Notes under the pieces: model-generated
The model's input: the letters and a program-made list of their open reading frames with translations, nothing else
Told to the model about the DNA's origin: nothing
The model's database searches: none
In this document: piece by piece, positions 16,250 through 27,064 of the stretch
How positions within the stretch are numbered: position 1 is the first letter of the stretch
Layout: the number at the start of each line of letters is the position of its first letter
Position numbers and translations under genes: made by a program
From: Clostridiales bacterium
Lineage (GTDB): Bacteria; Bacillota; Clostridia; Oscillospirales; CAG-272
Direction of reading: 5' to 3'
NCBI GenBank assembly: GCA_024693345.1
Contig: JAILLB010000049.1
Location: forward strand, 1-53,250
Length of the DNA stretch: 53,250 nucleotides

Positions 16250-16278
16250 TTGACTAAATATCAATGCTGTGATAAATT
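16250..16278 (+). promoter_or_regulatory. Promoter of eno
   Basis: TTGACT (16250-16255) and TAAATT (16273-16278) are spaced exactly 17 bp, followed by about 80 bp of AT-rich leader before the eno start. Confidence 0.65.
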
Positions 16279-16318
16279 ACGATTTGGTAATTTCTAAGTT
16301 CAAACTCAGAAAAATTAA

Positions 16319-17653
<1,335 letters not shown>

Positions 17654-17670
17654 TTTCACAGAGTTAACAT

Positions 17671-17706
17671 ATGTCCGTTGCGTTCTTGCAACGGACATTT
17701 TTTTTT
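17671..17706 (+). terminator. Terminator of eno
   Basis: ATGTCCGTTGC (17671-17681) pairs perfectly with GCAACGGACAT (17688-17698) around six bases, followed by a run of T to 17706. A textbook Rho-independent terminator. Confidence 0.93.
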
Positions 17707-17714
17707 GATATAAT
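17686..17714 (+). promoter_or_regulatory. ispE promoter nested in the eno terminator
   Basis: TTGCAA (17686-17691) lies in the loop and descending arm of the eno terminator. A perfect TATAAT (17709-17714) follows at 17 bp, right after the T-run. Transcription would start about 20 bp before the ispE ATG. Confidence 0.65.
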
Positions 17715-17739
17715 CTCGTGCTGAAAGCGAGAATTACAA

Positions 17740-18585
17740 ATGGAAAATATAAAAATCAAAGCACCGGCAAAGGTAAATTTTTATCTGGCGGTTGGCGGAA
17801 AAATGGATAATGGCTATCATGAAATCAAGACCATTATGCAGTCGATATCTTTATATGACAATGTATCTGTAACAAAGACCGATTTCGGAATCGAAGTAAA
17901 AAGTATCCAGGGTGTTGAACAACAAGATTTAATTGAATACAAAGCAGCCAAAGCCTTTTTCGATTTTTCCGGAATTGACGGTGGTGTATCCATAGTAACA
18001 GAGAAGAGTATTCCATCAGGAGCAGGCCTCGGAGGAGGATCAACTGACGGAGCTGCAGTTCTGATTGCAATGAACTCTCTTTTTGAAACAATGCTTGACA
18101 GAGATACGTTGTGCAAGATTGGCGCAACAGTCGGGGCAGATGTGCCCGCATGTGTCAAGAAGGGAACAGTGGCTGCTGAAGGAATCGGAGATCAGTTTAA
18201 AGACTGCGCACCGATTGTGGATTGCTTTATTGTCGTTGCAAAAAAAGCTGATTATTCGATTTCCACAAAAGAAGCATATGAAAAACTGGATTCCATCGAT
18301 AAAGAACCTGCTGATCTGGACAGTGTTATTAATACAATTTCTTTCTGCGACATTGATTTACTTAAGACAATTGCCAGAAATGATTTTGAACTGTTGTATG
18401 AGGATAATCAGGACATCAGTGAGATGAAAAAACGATTGAATGCGAACGGAGCAGTGTTCTCCATGCTGACCGGAAGTGGCTCGGCTGTTTTCGGAGTATT
18501 TAAAACAGTTAAACAAGCAAAAGCTGCTGCAGCTTCTCTTGAGGACGTTGCTGACACATACGTTTGCACATTATTCAGAAGATAA
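17740..18585 (+). CDS. ispE: 4-diphosphocytidyl-2-C-methyl-D-erythritol kinase
   Basis: 281 residues. This GHMP kinase phosphorylates CDP-methylerythritol in the MEP isoprenoid pathway. Motif 1 KAPAKVNFYLAV, motif 2 PSGAGLGGGSTDGAA (ATP loop) and the C-terminal LTGSGSAVFGVF are intact. The ribosome site is weak (GCGAGAA). The gene is monocistronic: a promoter is nested in the terminator before it and a MITE-like element begins 4 bp after its stop. Confidence 0.95.
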   Translation: MENIKIKAPAKVNFYLAVGGKMDNGYHEIKTIMQSISLYDNVSVTKTDFGIEVKSIQGVEQQDLIEYKAAKAFFDFSGIDGGVSIVTEKSIPSGAGLGGGSTDGAAVLIAMNSLFETMLDRDTLCKIGATVGADVPACVKKGTVAAEGIGDQFKDCAPIVDCFIVVAKKADYSISTKEAYEKLDSIDKEPADLDSVINTISFCDIDLLKTIARNDFELLYEDNQDISEMKKRLNANGAVFSMLTGSGSAVFGVFKTVKQAKAAAASLEDVADTYVCTLFRR

Positions 18586-18588
18586 CAA

Positions 18589-18898
18589 AAAAGGGGCTGT
18601 TAAGAAACTAAATTTCTTAACAGTCTTTTGCTATGTATAAGAGGCTAAAAACCAGAAATAATTATATATAGATGAATTGAATTTGTTATTATTTCGATCC
18701 AAAATGAAAGATTTATATTGCTTCCTACGACACTTAGTAGGAGGAAAGCATATTGAACGATTTAGTTTCTTAACAACATAGTTGTTAAAGGTTGCAAAAA
18801 ATGTGTTTTTTCGCTGATTTTTATACACAAAACGCAAAAACAGGAGCTGAAAAGAAAACTTAGTTTGATATGTACCCAGTTTCTTAACAGCCCCTTTT
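18589..18898. mobile_element. 310-bp MITE-like element with 21-bp perfect terminal inverted repeats
   Basis: The left end (18589-18609), AAAAGGGGCTGTTAAGAAAC followed by T, is repeated perfectly and inverted at 18878-18898. Inside there is no long reading frame, high AT content, and several hairpins: 18597-18623 (11-bp stem), 18724-18741 (CCTAC/GTAGG), and 18770-18788 (TTAACAAC/GTTGTTAA). The termini resemble the GGGGCTGTT-type ends seen in IS1182-like transposons, which suggests mobilisation in trans; that is inference. No clear target duplication is visible. It fills the whole gap between convergent ispE and the 71-residue gene, ending inside the latter's stop codon. It is the only content of this 311-bp gap. 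Confidence 0.75.
18597..18623 (+). terminator. Hairpin at the MITE left end, likely ispE terminator
   Basis: CTGTTAAGAAA pairs perfectly with TTTCTTAACAG around CTAAA and is followed by TCTTTTG. It is the first terminator-like structure after ispE and is supplied entirely by the inserted element. Confidence 0.6.
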
Positions 18899-19112
18899 AA
18901 TTTTGTTTTTGAACGCTTTTGTATTCATCGTAGAATCTGTAATATGGACAGTCGCGCATAAGTCCTTTTGAAATCTGTTCGTATTCATCCTGATCCAAGC
19001 TTATATCGCACACATATTCCTGATATTCTTCATCGAAAACATAGAACTCGCACGTGTCACAACTCTTTGCCATCTTTTTCTTGATGGTTTTCTTTTCTTT
19101 TTTCTCTTCCAT
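18897..19112 (-). CDS. Small Cys-containing protein, DUF6472-like
   Basis: 71 residues: a Lys-rich leader (EEKKEKKTIKKK), then CDTCEFYVFDEEYQEYVCDI and RDCPYY, leaving four Cys arranged like a small metal site (CxxC, C, C). This matches short DUF6472-type Clostridia proteins of unknown function as I remember them. The last bases of the stop codon's neighbourhood belong to the MITE end, so the C-terminus SVQKQN may have been altered by the insertion. It is divergent from the metallophosphoesterase. Confidence 0.7.
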   Translation of the reverse strand: MEEKKEKKTIKKKMAKSCDTCEFYVFDEEYQEYVCDISLDQDEYEQISKGLMRDCPYYRFYDEYKSVQKQN

Positions 19113-19262
19113 TGATGACTCCTGCTTCCATATGATATATACGTTCCAATATTACAATTACTACGCGCAATTTGCAAGATTGTTGTTTCATTTCTGCCTG
19201 AAATGTTGAGAAAAAACATCAGTTGTGATAGACTTAACGAAGAACAAACGGAAGGTGAAAAT

Positions 19263-20573
19263 ATGCAGAAATTTGACGATAAAAATATTGTGTTCTCATT
19301 TGCTGTCATGACAGACGTACACATGTGCGATTCAATGGGATTTGATTCCAGATACAAGCTGAAAAATGCCATTGATTACACAAACGAGATATCTGCTCGG
19401 GATGGAAGAAAACTTGATGCATACTGCTTTGTTGGCGACACTCTTGACAGAGGACTTGACTACCAGGCAAAAATGTTCGGCGAAGTAATGCTCGATAATA
19501 TAAAAGACAATCAGAAGATTTTTTATTGTATGGGCAACCATGAAAGACTGAATCACGACGAGAAAGCAGCAATTCTTTCTATAAGAAAATACCTCGGAGA
19601 AAAATACTACGAATATGACGAAGAGGGCGAAGAAGAATTCCTGAAAGGATTCAGAATTACTCACATGGGCGGACATTTGTTCTTTGCAATCCAGTCTGAT
19701 GACTATGATGCTCCCATCAAATTCAATGATGATACACTTGATTACATAGATAAAAAGCTCTCCGAAGAATGCAAAAAGAATCCGGATAAATACATATTTA
19801 TGTTCAACCACAGCATGTGCTATGGTACATGTTACGGAAGCGATTTGGACGGACCTGACAGTCTGTGGAACAACACTCAGCTGGAACGGGTACTGAAGAA
19901 ATATCCCAATGTCGTTATCTTCGGAGGACATCTGCACTTCCCGTTAAACGATGAGAGAACAATCATGCAGACGGATTTCACCTCTATCGGTGCCGGATGT
20001 GTGACATATATGGCATGTGAAAATGGAAATTACGAATTCATGAGCGGGAGAACAACGATGAGGGATATGTTGCTGTTCTCTCAGAATCTTCTTTGTGAAC
20101 TGGACTCAGAAGGCAATCTGAAAATCAGAAGACTTGACTGTTTCAACAAGTGGGAAATAAAAGAGCCATGGATTCTAGAATCACCGAAACAGAACAGAGA
20201 ACATCTCGAAAAATACACATTCGACAGGGGAAACGACGATAATAACAAAGCTCCTTCCATGAAAGGATGCTCCGGAACAATAAACGAAGAATCAGATTAC
20301 GGAAAAGTGATTATGAGAGTTACCTTTGAATCCGGAACAGATGATGATTTGATTCATCACTACGAACTCGACAGCTACGAAAATGGTGAATTCGTAAAAC
20401 AGAGAAGAGTTCTTTCAGATTTCTATAAGCACAGAGTTCCTTCGGATATGAGAAAGAGTTACACTTTCAGATTTGCAGATAAAGAAGAAGGAAAGAGATA
20501 CGGATTCAAAATAAGAGCCGTGGATTCCTGGGGCAAAAAGAGCGAAGAAATTGTCGTCGGAGATATAGATTGA
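19263..20573 (+). CDS. Calcineurin-like metallophosphoesterase
   Basis: 436 residues from the ATG at 19263 (MQKFDDKNIVFSF), preceded by GGAAGG; an in-frame ATG 20 codons upstream lacks a site. The metal-binding blocks are in order: MTDVHMCD (DxH), VGDTLDRG (GDxxDRG), GNHERLN (GNHE), MFNHSM and GGHLHFP (GHxH), which give a di-metal phosphoesterase core at residues 1-250. The C-terminal ~130 residues end in a beta-rich segment, YGFKIRAVDSWGKKS, like a fibronectin-type fold. There is no signal peptide, so it is cytoplasmic. The substrate is unknown. Confidence 0.85.
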   Translation: MQKFDDKNIVFSFAVMTDVHMCDSMGFDSRYKLKNAIDYTNEISARDGRKLDAYCFVGDTLDRGLDYQAKMFGEVMLDNIKDNQKIFYCMGNHERLNHDEKAAILSIRKYLGEKYYEYDEEGEEEFLKGFRITHMGGHLFFAIQSDDYDAPIKFNDDTLDYIDKKLSEECKKNPDKYIFMFNHSMCYGTCYGSDLDGPDSLWNNTQLERVLKKYPNVVIFGGHLHFPLNDERTIMQTDFTSIGAGCVTYMACENGNYEFMSGRTTMRDMLLFSQNLLCELDSEGNLKIRRLDCFNKWEIKEPWILESPKQNREHLEKYTFDRGNDDNNKAPSMKGCSGTINEESDYGKVIMRVTFESGTDDDLIHHYELDSYENGEFVKQRRVLSDFYKHRVPSDMRKSYTFRFADKEEGKRYGFKIRAVDSWGKKSEEIVVGDID

Positions 20574-20576
20574 CAA

Positions 20577-20609
20577 ATATGGCCATGACGGAAAAAGTCA
20601 TGGCCATAT
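20577..20609. terminator. Bidirectional terminator between convergent genes
   Basis: ATATGGCCATGAC (20577-20589) pairs perfectly with GTCATGGCCATAT (20597-20609), a 13-bp stem with A-rich loop. It separates the metallophosphoesterase from the convergent 569-residue gene. Confidence 0.8.
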
Positions 20610-20613
20610 AAAA

Positions 20614-22323
20614 TTAATCAAAGAATGGTTTATATGTAAATTCGTAATGTTCTTTTGCGTTTGAAGTTGAAAGCAATGCCACCGTGAAAGAGTCTCTGGC
20701 ATAAGGACCGGCACCGCGCATCGATCTTCCGAGGGATTTTTCAATGCCAGATCCTTTAATGGTAATGATTGGCCACCCGGGATGATATACTTCACCAGGG
20801 CCCTCAAGTTGCACGGCATATGTGCCTTTGTCAGCATAAATCATCGTGGATTTGTTTTTGTAAACTCCACCGGGGCTCATTACAAATTCAAATTTTAGTG
20901 GAATGTCCTCATCACCTTCTGTTTCGTAATCAATTGCGAAACCATTTTTGATGGGAGTGATTACAACCGTTCTGTTGAAATGTCTTTCATTTACAACTTT
21001 TCTCTTAGAGTGATCCATTTTCCACCAGTCGGAAGTCTCCGGTGGTGTATCGAACAGGCTCTTGTAACCTGCAGTATCATGTGCTGTCATTACAAATGAA
21101 CCATCTTCTCTCTGAGTAAGTGAATCTGCTCTGAATATGGAGTGTTCATCACCGAAGAATGCACCGGCAAATCTGCATTTGACTTCTGCATTTTTTGAAA
21201 AGTGGAAATTCAGGAAATTCTGATATGGCGACTGAACAAGTGTGAGACAGTCGCTCTTGTTCTTTCCATAGTAATATCTTGCCATTCCGGATTTGAGAAG
21301 CACGCTCTTATGTAAATCCGGTTTCTTTGTTTTTATTACTTTCTCAATTTTGTTGATTTCCTGATCCATCATTGTGAGAAAAATAACAAATGATCTGTCA
21401 CAGCGAGGTGGTATGTTTACCTGTTCCATCGCATTGAGTTTTCTCAAAAGATGATCGGCATACCAAGCGAGCTCGGGATCTTTTGAATAAATGGCAGCGG
21501 CATAATAGAACTGATAGTACTCTTCTATTGTGTGATAAGTGCCGTTATCTATTCTTGTGCTGGACATGGTGCAAACCGAATCATCAGCTTCGGTGAGACT
21601 GAACATAAGTTTCAGATTTCTGATGACAGGCTCAAGAAACTTTTTGTCCCCCGTCTGAAAATACAGGTAAATATATTCACGGTCACATATAAGGTTGTAG
21701 CATCCCGAGGATCTTTCGGTCCATTCGCCCTGATCAGAGCAGTCTATGCCTTCGGACAAGAAGCGATTCATCACTTCGAGTGACTCTTCATCTCCGAGGA
21801 ACTTATAACATGAACAAAGAGCTCCTGTAATTGCCCATCTGTGGTTTGGTGTGTGGAAACCGAGATGCTTTATAGCTTCGTTCATCTTTCTCAGAGTTGA
21901 AATCATTAAATCGAAAAGTTCATCTTCCTCTTTTGTGTGATTCGTATACTTTTCGATGATGTATAGAACTCTTGAAAAAAATGACGTGATTCCGAATCCC
22001 GTTGTGTTGGGACAGTGGAAGTTTGTGCTCTGAAGGTCTATTGACCCATCTTCATGAACATATCTCTCATCAAAGAATTTTGCATATGAAATACTTTTTT
22101 CAAGAAGCATTTTATCATGATAATGTTTGCTTCCTTTGAAGTAGTATCCCATCACATAGTTCATTACGGTAGCTATAATCTGATCAGCCGCGAACTGTGT
22201 ATCGAGATATACATAGATGCAAGTTCCATACAAATCTGCATTAGGGTCGTCAATTACATTCTTCAGCAGATAATCACAGGCGGAATTTATTGCTGCCAGT
22301 GTATATTTTGAGTGGTTTAACAT
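20614..22323 (-). CDS. Unrecognised 569-residue protein, possible alpha/alpha-toroid carbohydrate-active enzyme
   Basis: I do not firmly recognise this protein. No signal peptide or membrane segment is seen. The first ~330 residues are helical with repeated aromatic pairs (NYVMGYYFKG, SYAKFFDERYVHEDG, NHRWAITGALCSCYKFLG, DQGEWTERSSGCYN, EYYQFYYAAAIYSKDPE), which resembles the helical toroid of heparinase-like lyases or unsaturated glucuronidases. The last ~230 residues look beta-rich (CRFAGAFFGDEHSIFR, YAVQLEGPGEVYHPGWPIITI). That two-domain order fits heparinase II/III-type enzymes, a weak inference. It starts 10 bp after pepC and is probably co-transcribed with it. A cytoplasmic role in degrading imported oligosaccharides is possible. 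Confidence 0.5.
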   Translation of the reverse strand: MLNHSKYTLAAINSACDYLLKNVIDDPNADLYGTCIYVYLDTQFAADQIIATVMNYVMGYYFKGSKHYHDKMLLEKSISYAKFFDERYVHEDGSIDLQSTNFHCPNTTGFGITSFFSRVLYIIEKYTNHTKEEDELFDLMISTLRKMNEAIKHLGFHTPNHRWAITGALCSCYKFLGDEESLEVMNRFLSEGIDCSDQGEWTERSSGCYNLICDREYIYLYFQTGDKKFLEPVIRNLKLMFSLTEADDSVCTMSSTRIDNGTYHTIEEYYQFYYAAAIYSKDPELAWYADHLLRKLNAMEQVNIPPRCDRSFVIFLTMMDQEINKIEKVIKTKKPDLHKSVLLKSGMARYYYGKNKSDCLTLVQSPYQNFLNFHFSKNAEVKCRFAGAFFGDEHSIFRADSLTQREDGSFVMTAHDTAGYKSLFDTPPETSDWWKMDHSKRKVVNERHFNRTVVITPIKNGFAIDYETEGDEDIPLKFEFVMSPGGVYKNKSTMIYADKGTYAVQLEGPGEVYHPGWPIITIKGSGIEKSLGRSMRGAGPYARDSFTVALLSTSNAKEHYEFTYKPFFD

Positions 22324-22333
22324 TTTAACTGTC

Positions 22334-23668
22334 TCAGTCGGCTAAAGTACCCATCGGGTCCCAAGGCTTTAGATGGACTAACTCACTTTCATATATTTTT
22401 GCTTTTCCGCCAAGGTATTTTTTGTCAACAACTGCCTGATAGACATATAAATCAAACCAGCTGTCTGACATCATGTAATAACCGGAATTAACTCCGTCGC
22501 TTCCCCAGCTGTTTTCGATTTTCCAGCGTGTCGGGTTACCTTTTTCATCGAGGTGAACACCGGTAATACACATTGCATGGTTCATAGCACTTGCGTGATA
22601 ATCAAGGGCCTGAGCTTTTGTGAGTTTTGTATCAAGACCTGTTACTGAGTCATAGTCATACAATTTCTCATCCCAGAGATTCTTTTCCTGGCGTTCGCCG
22701 TATTTTCCGCAGTCACATCCGAACCAGACAATCTGATCATCCTTGAGTTGAGCTATTACTGCTTTCTTCATGTCTTCAATTCTGAGATTGAGATGGCGAA
22801 TCGGGTTTCCTCCGACAACATTGCCTAATCTGTCAATTGTGTATACTTTATCATAAGGCTTATCATTAGTCGGTCCGTTGATTACTGAACCGAACTGATT
22901 GAGGTAATTGCCGAAATACTTTTCATAGAATGAAAGAGGAGTATAGTCTTTTTCAATGAAATACTTGCCGTCTTTATCTTTGTATTCAAAGTCGAATTTC
23001 TTCGGAGGAATTCCATAGCATTCAGTCAGGAAAACATAAATTGATGACATCAATTCTTCCTTTTTGTCTTCAAGCTGTTCTTTTGTTTTTCCCTTAGCAT
23101 ACATGTCTCTCAACACTGCCGCGCCTTTTCTTAGAGATGCAACAATCTGACCATTAAGAGAACCGGTTGAAGAAGACTGTGCTGTTTCCGGATAAGCAGA
23201 TTTAGGTACGATGCCGTATTTATTTGCTATGTTTACGAACATATCCCACTGACCGCCATCAGATACTCCTTCACTCATTATGAAGGATACGACTCTGTCG
23301 TCTATATCAAGATCTGCCGTATCAATAACGTTTTCATAGAACCAGTTGCACTTTTCAAGCTTGTCCCAGAAAGCAAGCCAGCTCTGAGAAAATTCAAATT
23401 CAGTGATGTTCTTTTCTTTCCCGAATTTTTCTCTCATGAGATTTGTTGCTGCAAAGAGCCAGCAACGTCCCGAACTCTTCTGGTTTGCACATTTCATTGT
23501 TTTAACTTCGACATTGAACAAAAACTGTTGTTCTGTCATTTCATCTCCTACCATTGCCAGGTTTGGCAGGGTGGATTTATAAAGTGCATTGCGCACAAGT
23601 TTTGCGTTTGGAGTGTTTTTAAGGTTTGATTCAAAACTATTTAATACTTTTTTAGATATGCTTTTCAT
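22334..23668 (-). CDS. pepC: Aminopeptidase C (bleomycin hydrolase family C1B)
   Basis: 444 residues. The papain-like active site is clear: NQKSSGRCWLFAATN (Gln and nucleophilic Cys), NHAMCITGVH (His) and WKIENSWG (Asn). C1B enzymes form hexameric cytoplasmic peptidases that trim N-termini of short peptides. A strong AGGAGG precedes the ATG. The C-terminus ends LKPWDPMGTLAD, close to the family pattern in which the tail reaches the active site. Transcribed divergently from gdhA. Confidence 0.95.
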   Translation of the reverse strand: MKSISKKVLNSFESNLKNTPNAKLVRNALYKSTLPNLAMVGDEMTEQQFLFNVEVKTMKCANQKSSGRCWLFAATNLMREKFGKEKNITEFEFSQSWLAFWDKLEKCNWFYENVIDTADLDIDDRVVSFIMSEGVSDGGQWDMFVNIANKYGIVPKSAYPETAQSSSTGSLNGQIVASLRKGAAVLRDMYAKGKTKEQLEDKKEELMSSIYVFLTECYGIPPKKFDFEYKDKDGKYFIEKDYTPLSFYEKYFGNYLNQFGSVINGPTNDKPYDKVYTIDRLGNVVGGNPIRHLNLRIEDMKKAVIAQLKDDQIVWFGCDCGKYGERQEKNLWDEKLYDYDSVTGLDTKLTKAQALDYHASAMNHAMCITGVHLDEKGNPTRWKIENSWGSDGVNSGYYMMSDSWFDLYVYQAVVDKKYLGGKAKIYESELVHLKPWDPMGTLAD

Positions 23669-23692
23669 GACAGCCTCCTATTTTTCGGATAT

Positions 23693-23721
23693 ATTATGAT
23701 TTGGAAATGGAGAAATGTCAA
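23693..23721 (-). promoter_or_regulatory. Promoter of pepC
   Basis: On the minus strand TTGACA (complement of 23716-23721) and CATAAT (complement of 23693-23698) are spaced 17 bp, about 25 bp before the start codon. Confidence 0.75.
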
Positions 23722-23806
23722 CATCAAATACTTGTTTAACTTGAGTGCATGTGTATATTTTTGTGATTATTGACCAAATGAAGTATAAAATTGTTCATTT
23801 TTTTTA

Positions 23807-23835
23807 TTGTTTAATTGTGCAATTTTATATATAAT
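23807..23835 (+). promoter_or_regulatory. Promoter of gdhA
   Basis: TTGTTT (23807-23812) and a perfect TATAAT (23830-23835) are spaced 17 bp in very AT-rich DNA. GGAGGAG follows just before the gdhA ATG. Confidence 0.7.
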
Positions 23836-23853
23836 ATTTTCGTTAGAGACTAG

Positions 23854-25230
<1,377 letters not shown>

Positions 25231-25242
25231 GAGGTTATTTTA

Positions 25243-25824
25243 ATGGATGTAATTGAAAGGGCTGTTGAATTTGCTTGCAAAGCACATCATGGCGGAAAGA
25301 GAAAAACAAGGGATATTCCAAGTGTTCTTCACTCCCTTGAGGCAGGTATAATTGCAATCAGAATTACAGATGATCACAATACGATTGCGGCGTGCATTCT
25401 CCACGATGTGGTAGAGGATACTCCGTATTCGCTGGACGATATTCGTAAAGAATTTGGAGACAGAATTGCTTTTCTTGTGGATTCCGAAACCGAAGACAAG
25501 CATCCGGAACGTCCCAAGGAAGAGACATGGCTGGAACGTAAAAAGCAGTTAATATCTAAAATTGAGAGTACGGATGACAGAGAAGTCCATATTTTGTGGC
25601 TCGCAGATAAGTTGTCCAATATGAGAGACTTTTATAGGTTGTATTTACTTGAAGGCGATAAGATGTGGGAACACTTCAACATGAAAGATCCGGATGTTCA
25701 ATATGCATACTACAAGCGTGTGTTAGAATGCCTTTCGGATTTGAAAGACCTTCCCGCATACATGGAACTTGAACAATATATAGGACTTATATTCAGAAAA
25801 GGAGATTCAAAATGGGTGAAATAA
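25243..25824 (+). CDS. HD-domain small alarmone hydrolase-like protein (MESH1/SpoT-hydrolase type)
   Basis: 193 residues. The layout matches the SpoT hydrolase domain and its stand-alone MESH1-type relatives: AVEFACKAHHGGKRK, HSLEAGI (first His), AACILHDVVEDTPYS (HD plus ED), LVDSETEDK and LWLADKLSNMRD (Asp). Family members bind Mn and remove pyrophosphate from (p)ppGpp, or NADPH phosphate in MESH1. No synthetase domain is present. It starts 12 bp after gdhA and overlaps the next gene by 13 bp, so translation is coupled. Another HD phosphohydrolase activity is possible. Confidence 0.82.
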   Translation: MDVIERAVEFACKAHHGGKRKTRDIPSVLHSLEAGIIAIRITDDHNTIAACILHDVVEDTPYSLDDIRKEFGDRIAFLVDSETEDKHPERPKEETWLERKKQLISKIESTDDREVHILWLADKLSNMRDFYRLYLLEGDKMWEHFNMKDPDVQYAYYKRVLECLSDLKDLPAYMELEQYIGLIFRKGDSKWVK

Positions 25825-26972
25825 GCAGCAAAGTTGAAAACAATAAACTCGTAATATTCTTAGAGGGAAGAGTTGATACAAACAATGCCGCTGAGGTGGA
25901 AGAAAAAATCAATTCAATTATAAGTAAAAAAAGTGGACATGAACTCGTTTTGGATGCTGCAAAACTCGACTACATTTCAAGTGCAGGTTTGAGAGTGGTA
26001 CTTAGATTGAGAAAAATACATCCGGAAATCATGGTTATAAATGTATCATCTGAAGTATACGATATATTTGACATGACCGGATTTACAGAGATGCTGAAAG
26101 TTGAAAAAGCTTTCAAGTCAATCAGTATCGAAGGATGTGACGTAATAGGTCAGGGATCCAATGGAATTGTCTACAGAACAGACCCTGAAACAATAGTAAA
26201 GGTATATAAGTACCCAGATGCTCTCGACGACATCAGACACGAGAGAGAAGTGGCAAGACGTGCACTGATTTTAGGTATTCCCACCGCTATTTCGTACGAT
26301 ATTGTTAAAGTCGGAGACAAATATGGTTCAGTATTTGAACTTCTCAATGCAAAGTCATTTACCGAACTCATAATTGAAAATCCGGATGATTTGGACAAAT
26401 ATGTCACAATATATGTTGATGTACTGAAAAGAATCCATGCGACTGAAGCATCGGAAAGTGACTTTCCGGATATAAAGAAGACTGCTCTAAAGTGGGTCAG
26501 CGATATTGAAAATGAACTGCCTGAAGAAATGATAACCAAGCTCCGCAAGATGATAAATGAAATACCATTTTCAAATACACTTGTCCACGGAGATTATCAC
26601 ACAAACAATCTCATGATGCAGGGTGACGAAGCTTTGATGATAGATATGGATACACTGTCATTGGGAAATCCGGTGTTTGATTTTGCATCTATTTACTCTG
26701 CTTATTCAGCTTTCAGCGAGGTTGATCATACAGTAATTGAAAAATTCCTTGGCATTTCTTTTGAAACAGGGTTAAAAATACTGAACAAAACATTTGAATT
26801 GTACTTCGACCCGGATGTCCGTGAAATCAACTTATCCAAAGCAAAAGTTATAAGCTACATGAGACTTCTCAGGAGGACGATCAAGAGATTCCCAGATGAC
26901 ACTGCCATGGTTAATCACTGCAAGGAAATGCTTATGGAACTTGTTCCAAATGTACACAACTTGTATTATTGA
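25812..26972 (+). CDS. STAS domain fused to aminoglycoside-phosphotransferase-like kinase
   Basis: 386 residues; AAGGAG lies before the ATG. Residues 1-103 form an anti-anti-sigma STAS domain with FLEGRVDTNNA and the phospho-acceptor region LDYISSAGLRVVLR (Ser56/Ser57). Residues about 108-386 are an APH/choline-kinase-like fold: Gly-rich IGQGSNGIVY (112-121), the Lys at VKVYK (130), the catalytic loop VHGDYHTNNLM (H259, D261, N266) and MIDMDTLSLGNP (D278, D280). All kinase residues are present. The fusion suggests a kinase whose partner or substrate is met through STAS-type switching, or one that phosphorylates a metabolite under general-stress control. The target is unknown. It lies downstream of gdhA and an alarmone-hydrolase-like gene. 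Confidence 0.85.
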   Translation: MGEISSKVENNKLVIFLEGRVDTNNAAEVEEKINSIISKKSGHELVLDAAKLDYISSAGLRVVLRLRKIHPEIMVINVSSEVYDIFDMTGFTEMLKVEKAFKSISIEGCDVIGQGSNGIVYRTDPETIVKVYKYPDALDDIRHEREVARRALILGIPTAISYDIVKVGDKYGSVFELLNAKSFTELIIENPDDLDKYVTIYVDVLKRIHATEASESDFPDIKKTALKWVSDIENELPEEMITKLRKMINEIPFSNTLVHGDYHTNNLMMQGDEALMIDMDTLSLGNPVFDFASIYSAYSAFSEVDHTVIEKFLGISFETGLKILNKTFELYFDPDVREINLSKAKVISYMRLLRRTIKRFPDDTAMVNHCKEMLMELVPNVHNLYY

Positions 26973-26987
26973 TTTTGAATGTAATAT

Positions 26988-27016
26988 TTTGCCCGGCTAT
27001 TCAAAAGTCGGGCAAA
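26988..27016 (+). terminator. Terminator after the gdhA operon
   Basis: TTTGCCCGGCT (26988-26998) pairs with AGTCGGGCAAA (27006-27016) with one G-U pair; a short T stretch follows. It lies 15 bp after the STAS-APH stop. Confidence 0.75.
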
Positions 27017-27029
27017 TTTGTGATATAAT
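27000..27029 (+). promoter_or_regulatory. Candidate promoter of the lipoprotein gene, overlapping the terminator
   Basis: A perfect TATAAT at 27024-27029 directly follows the terminator. The best upstream hexamer, TTCAAA at 27000-27005 with an 18-bp spacer, lies in the terminator loop and is only a moderate -35 match. Confidence 0.45.
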
Positions 27030-27064
27030 ATATTTGACAACCAAAACGATGAAGGGACATTGAT

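Noticed and set aside
27034..27039. TTGACA box before the lipoprotein gene
   Set aside because: It lies downstream of the TATAAT box and too close to the start codon; no -10 follows at a proper distance.
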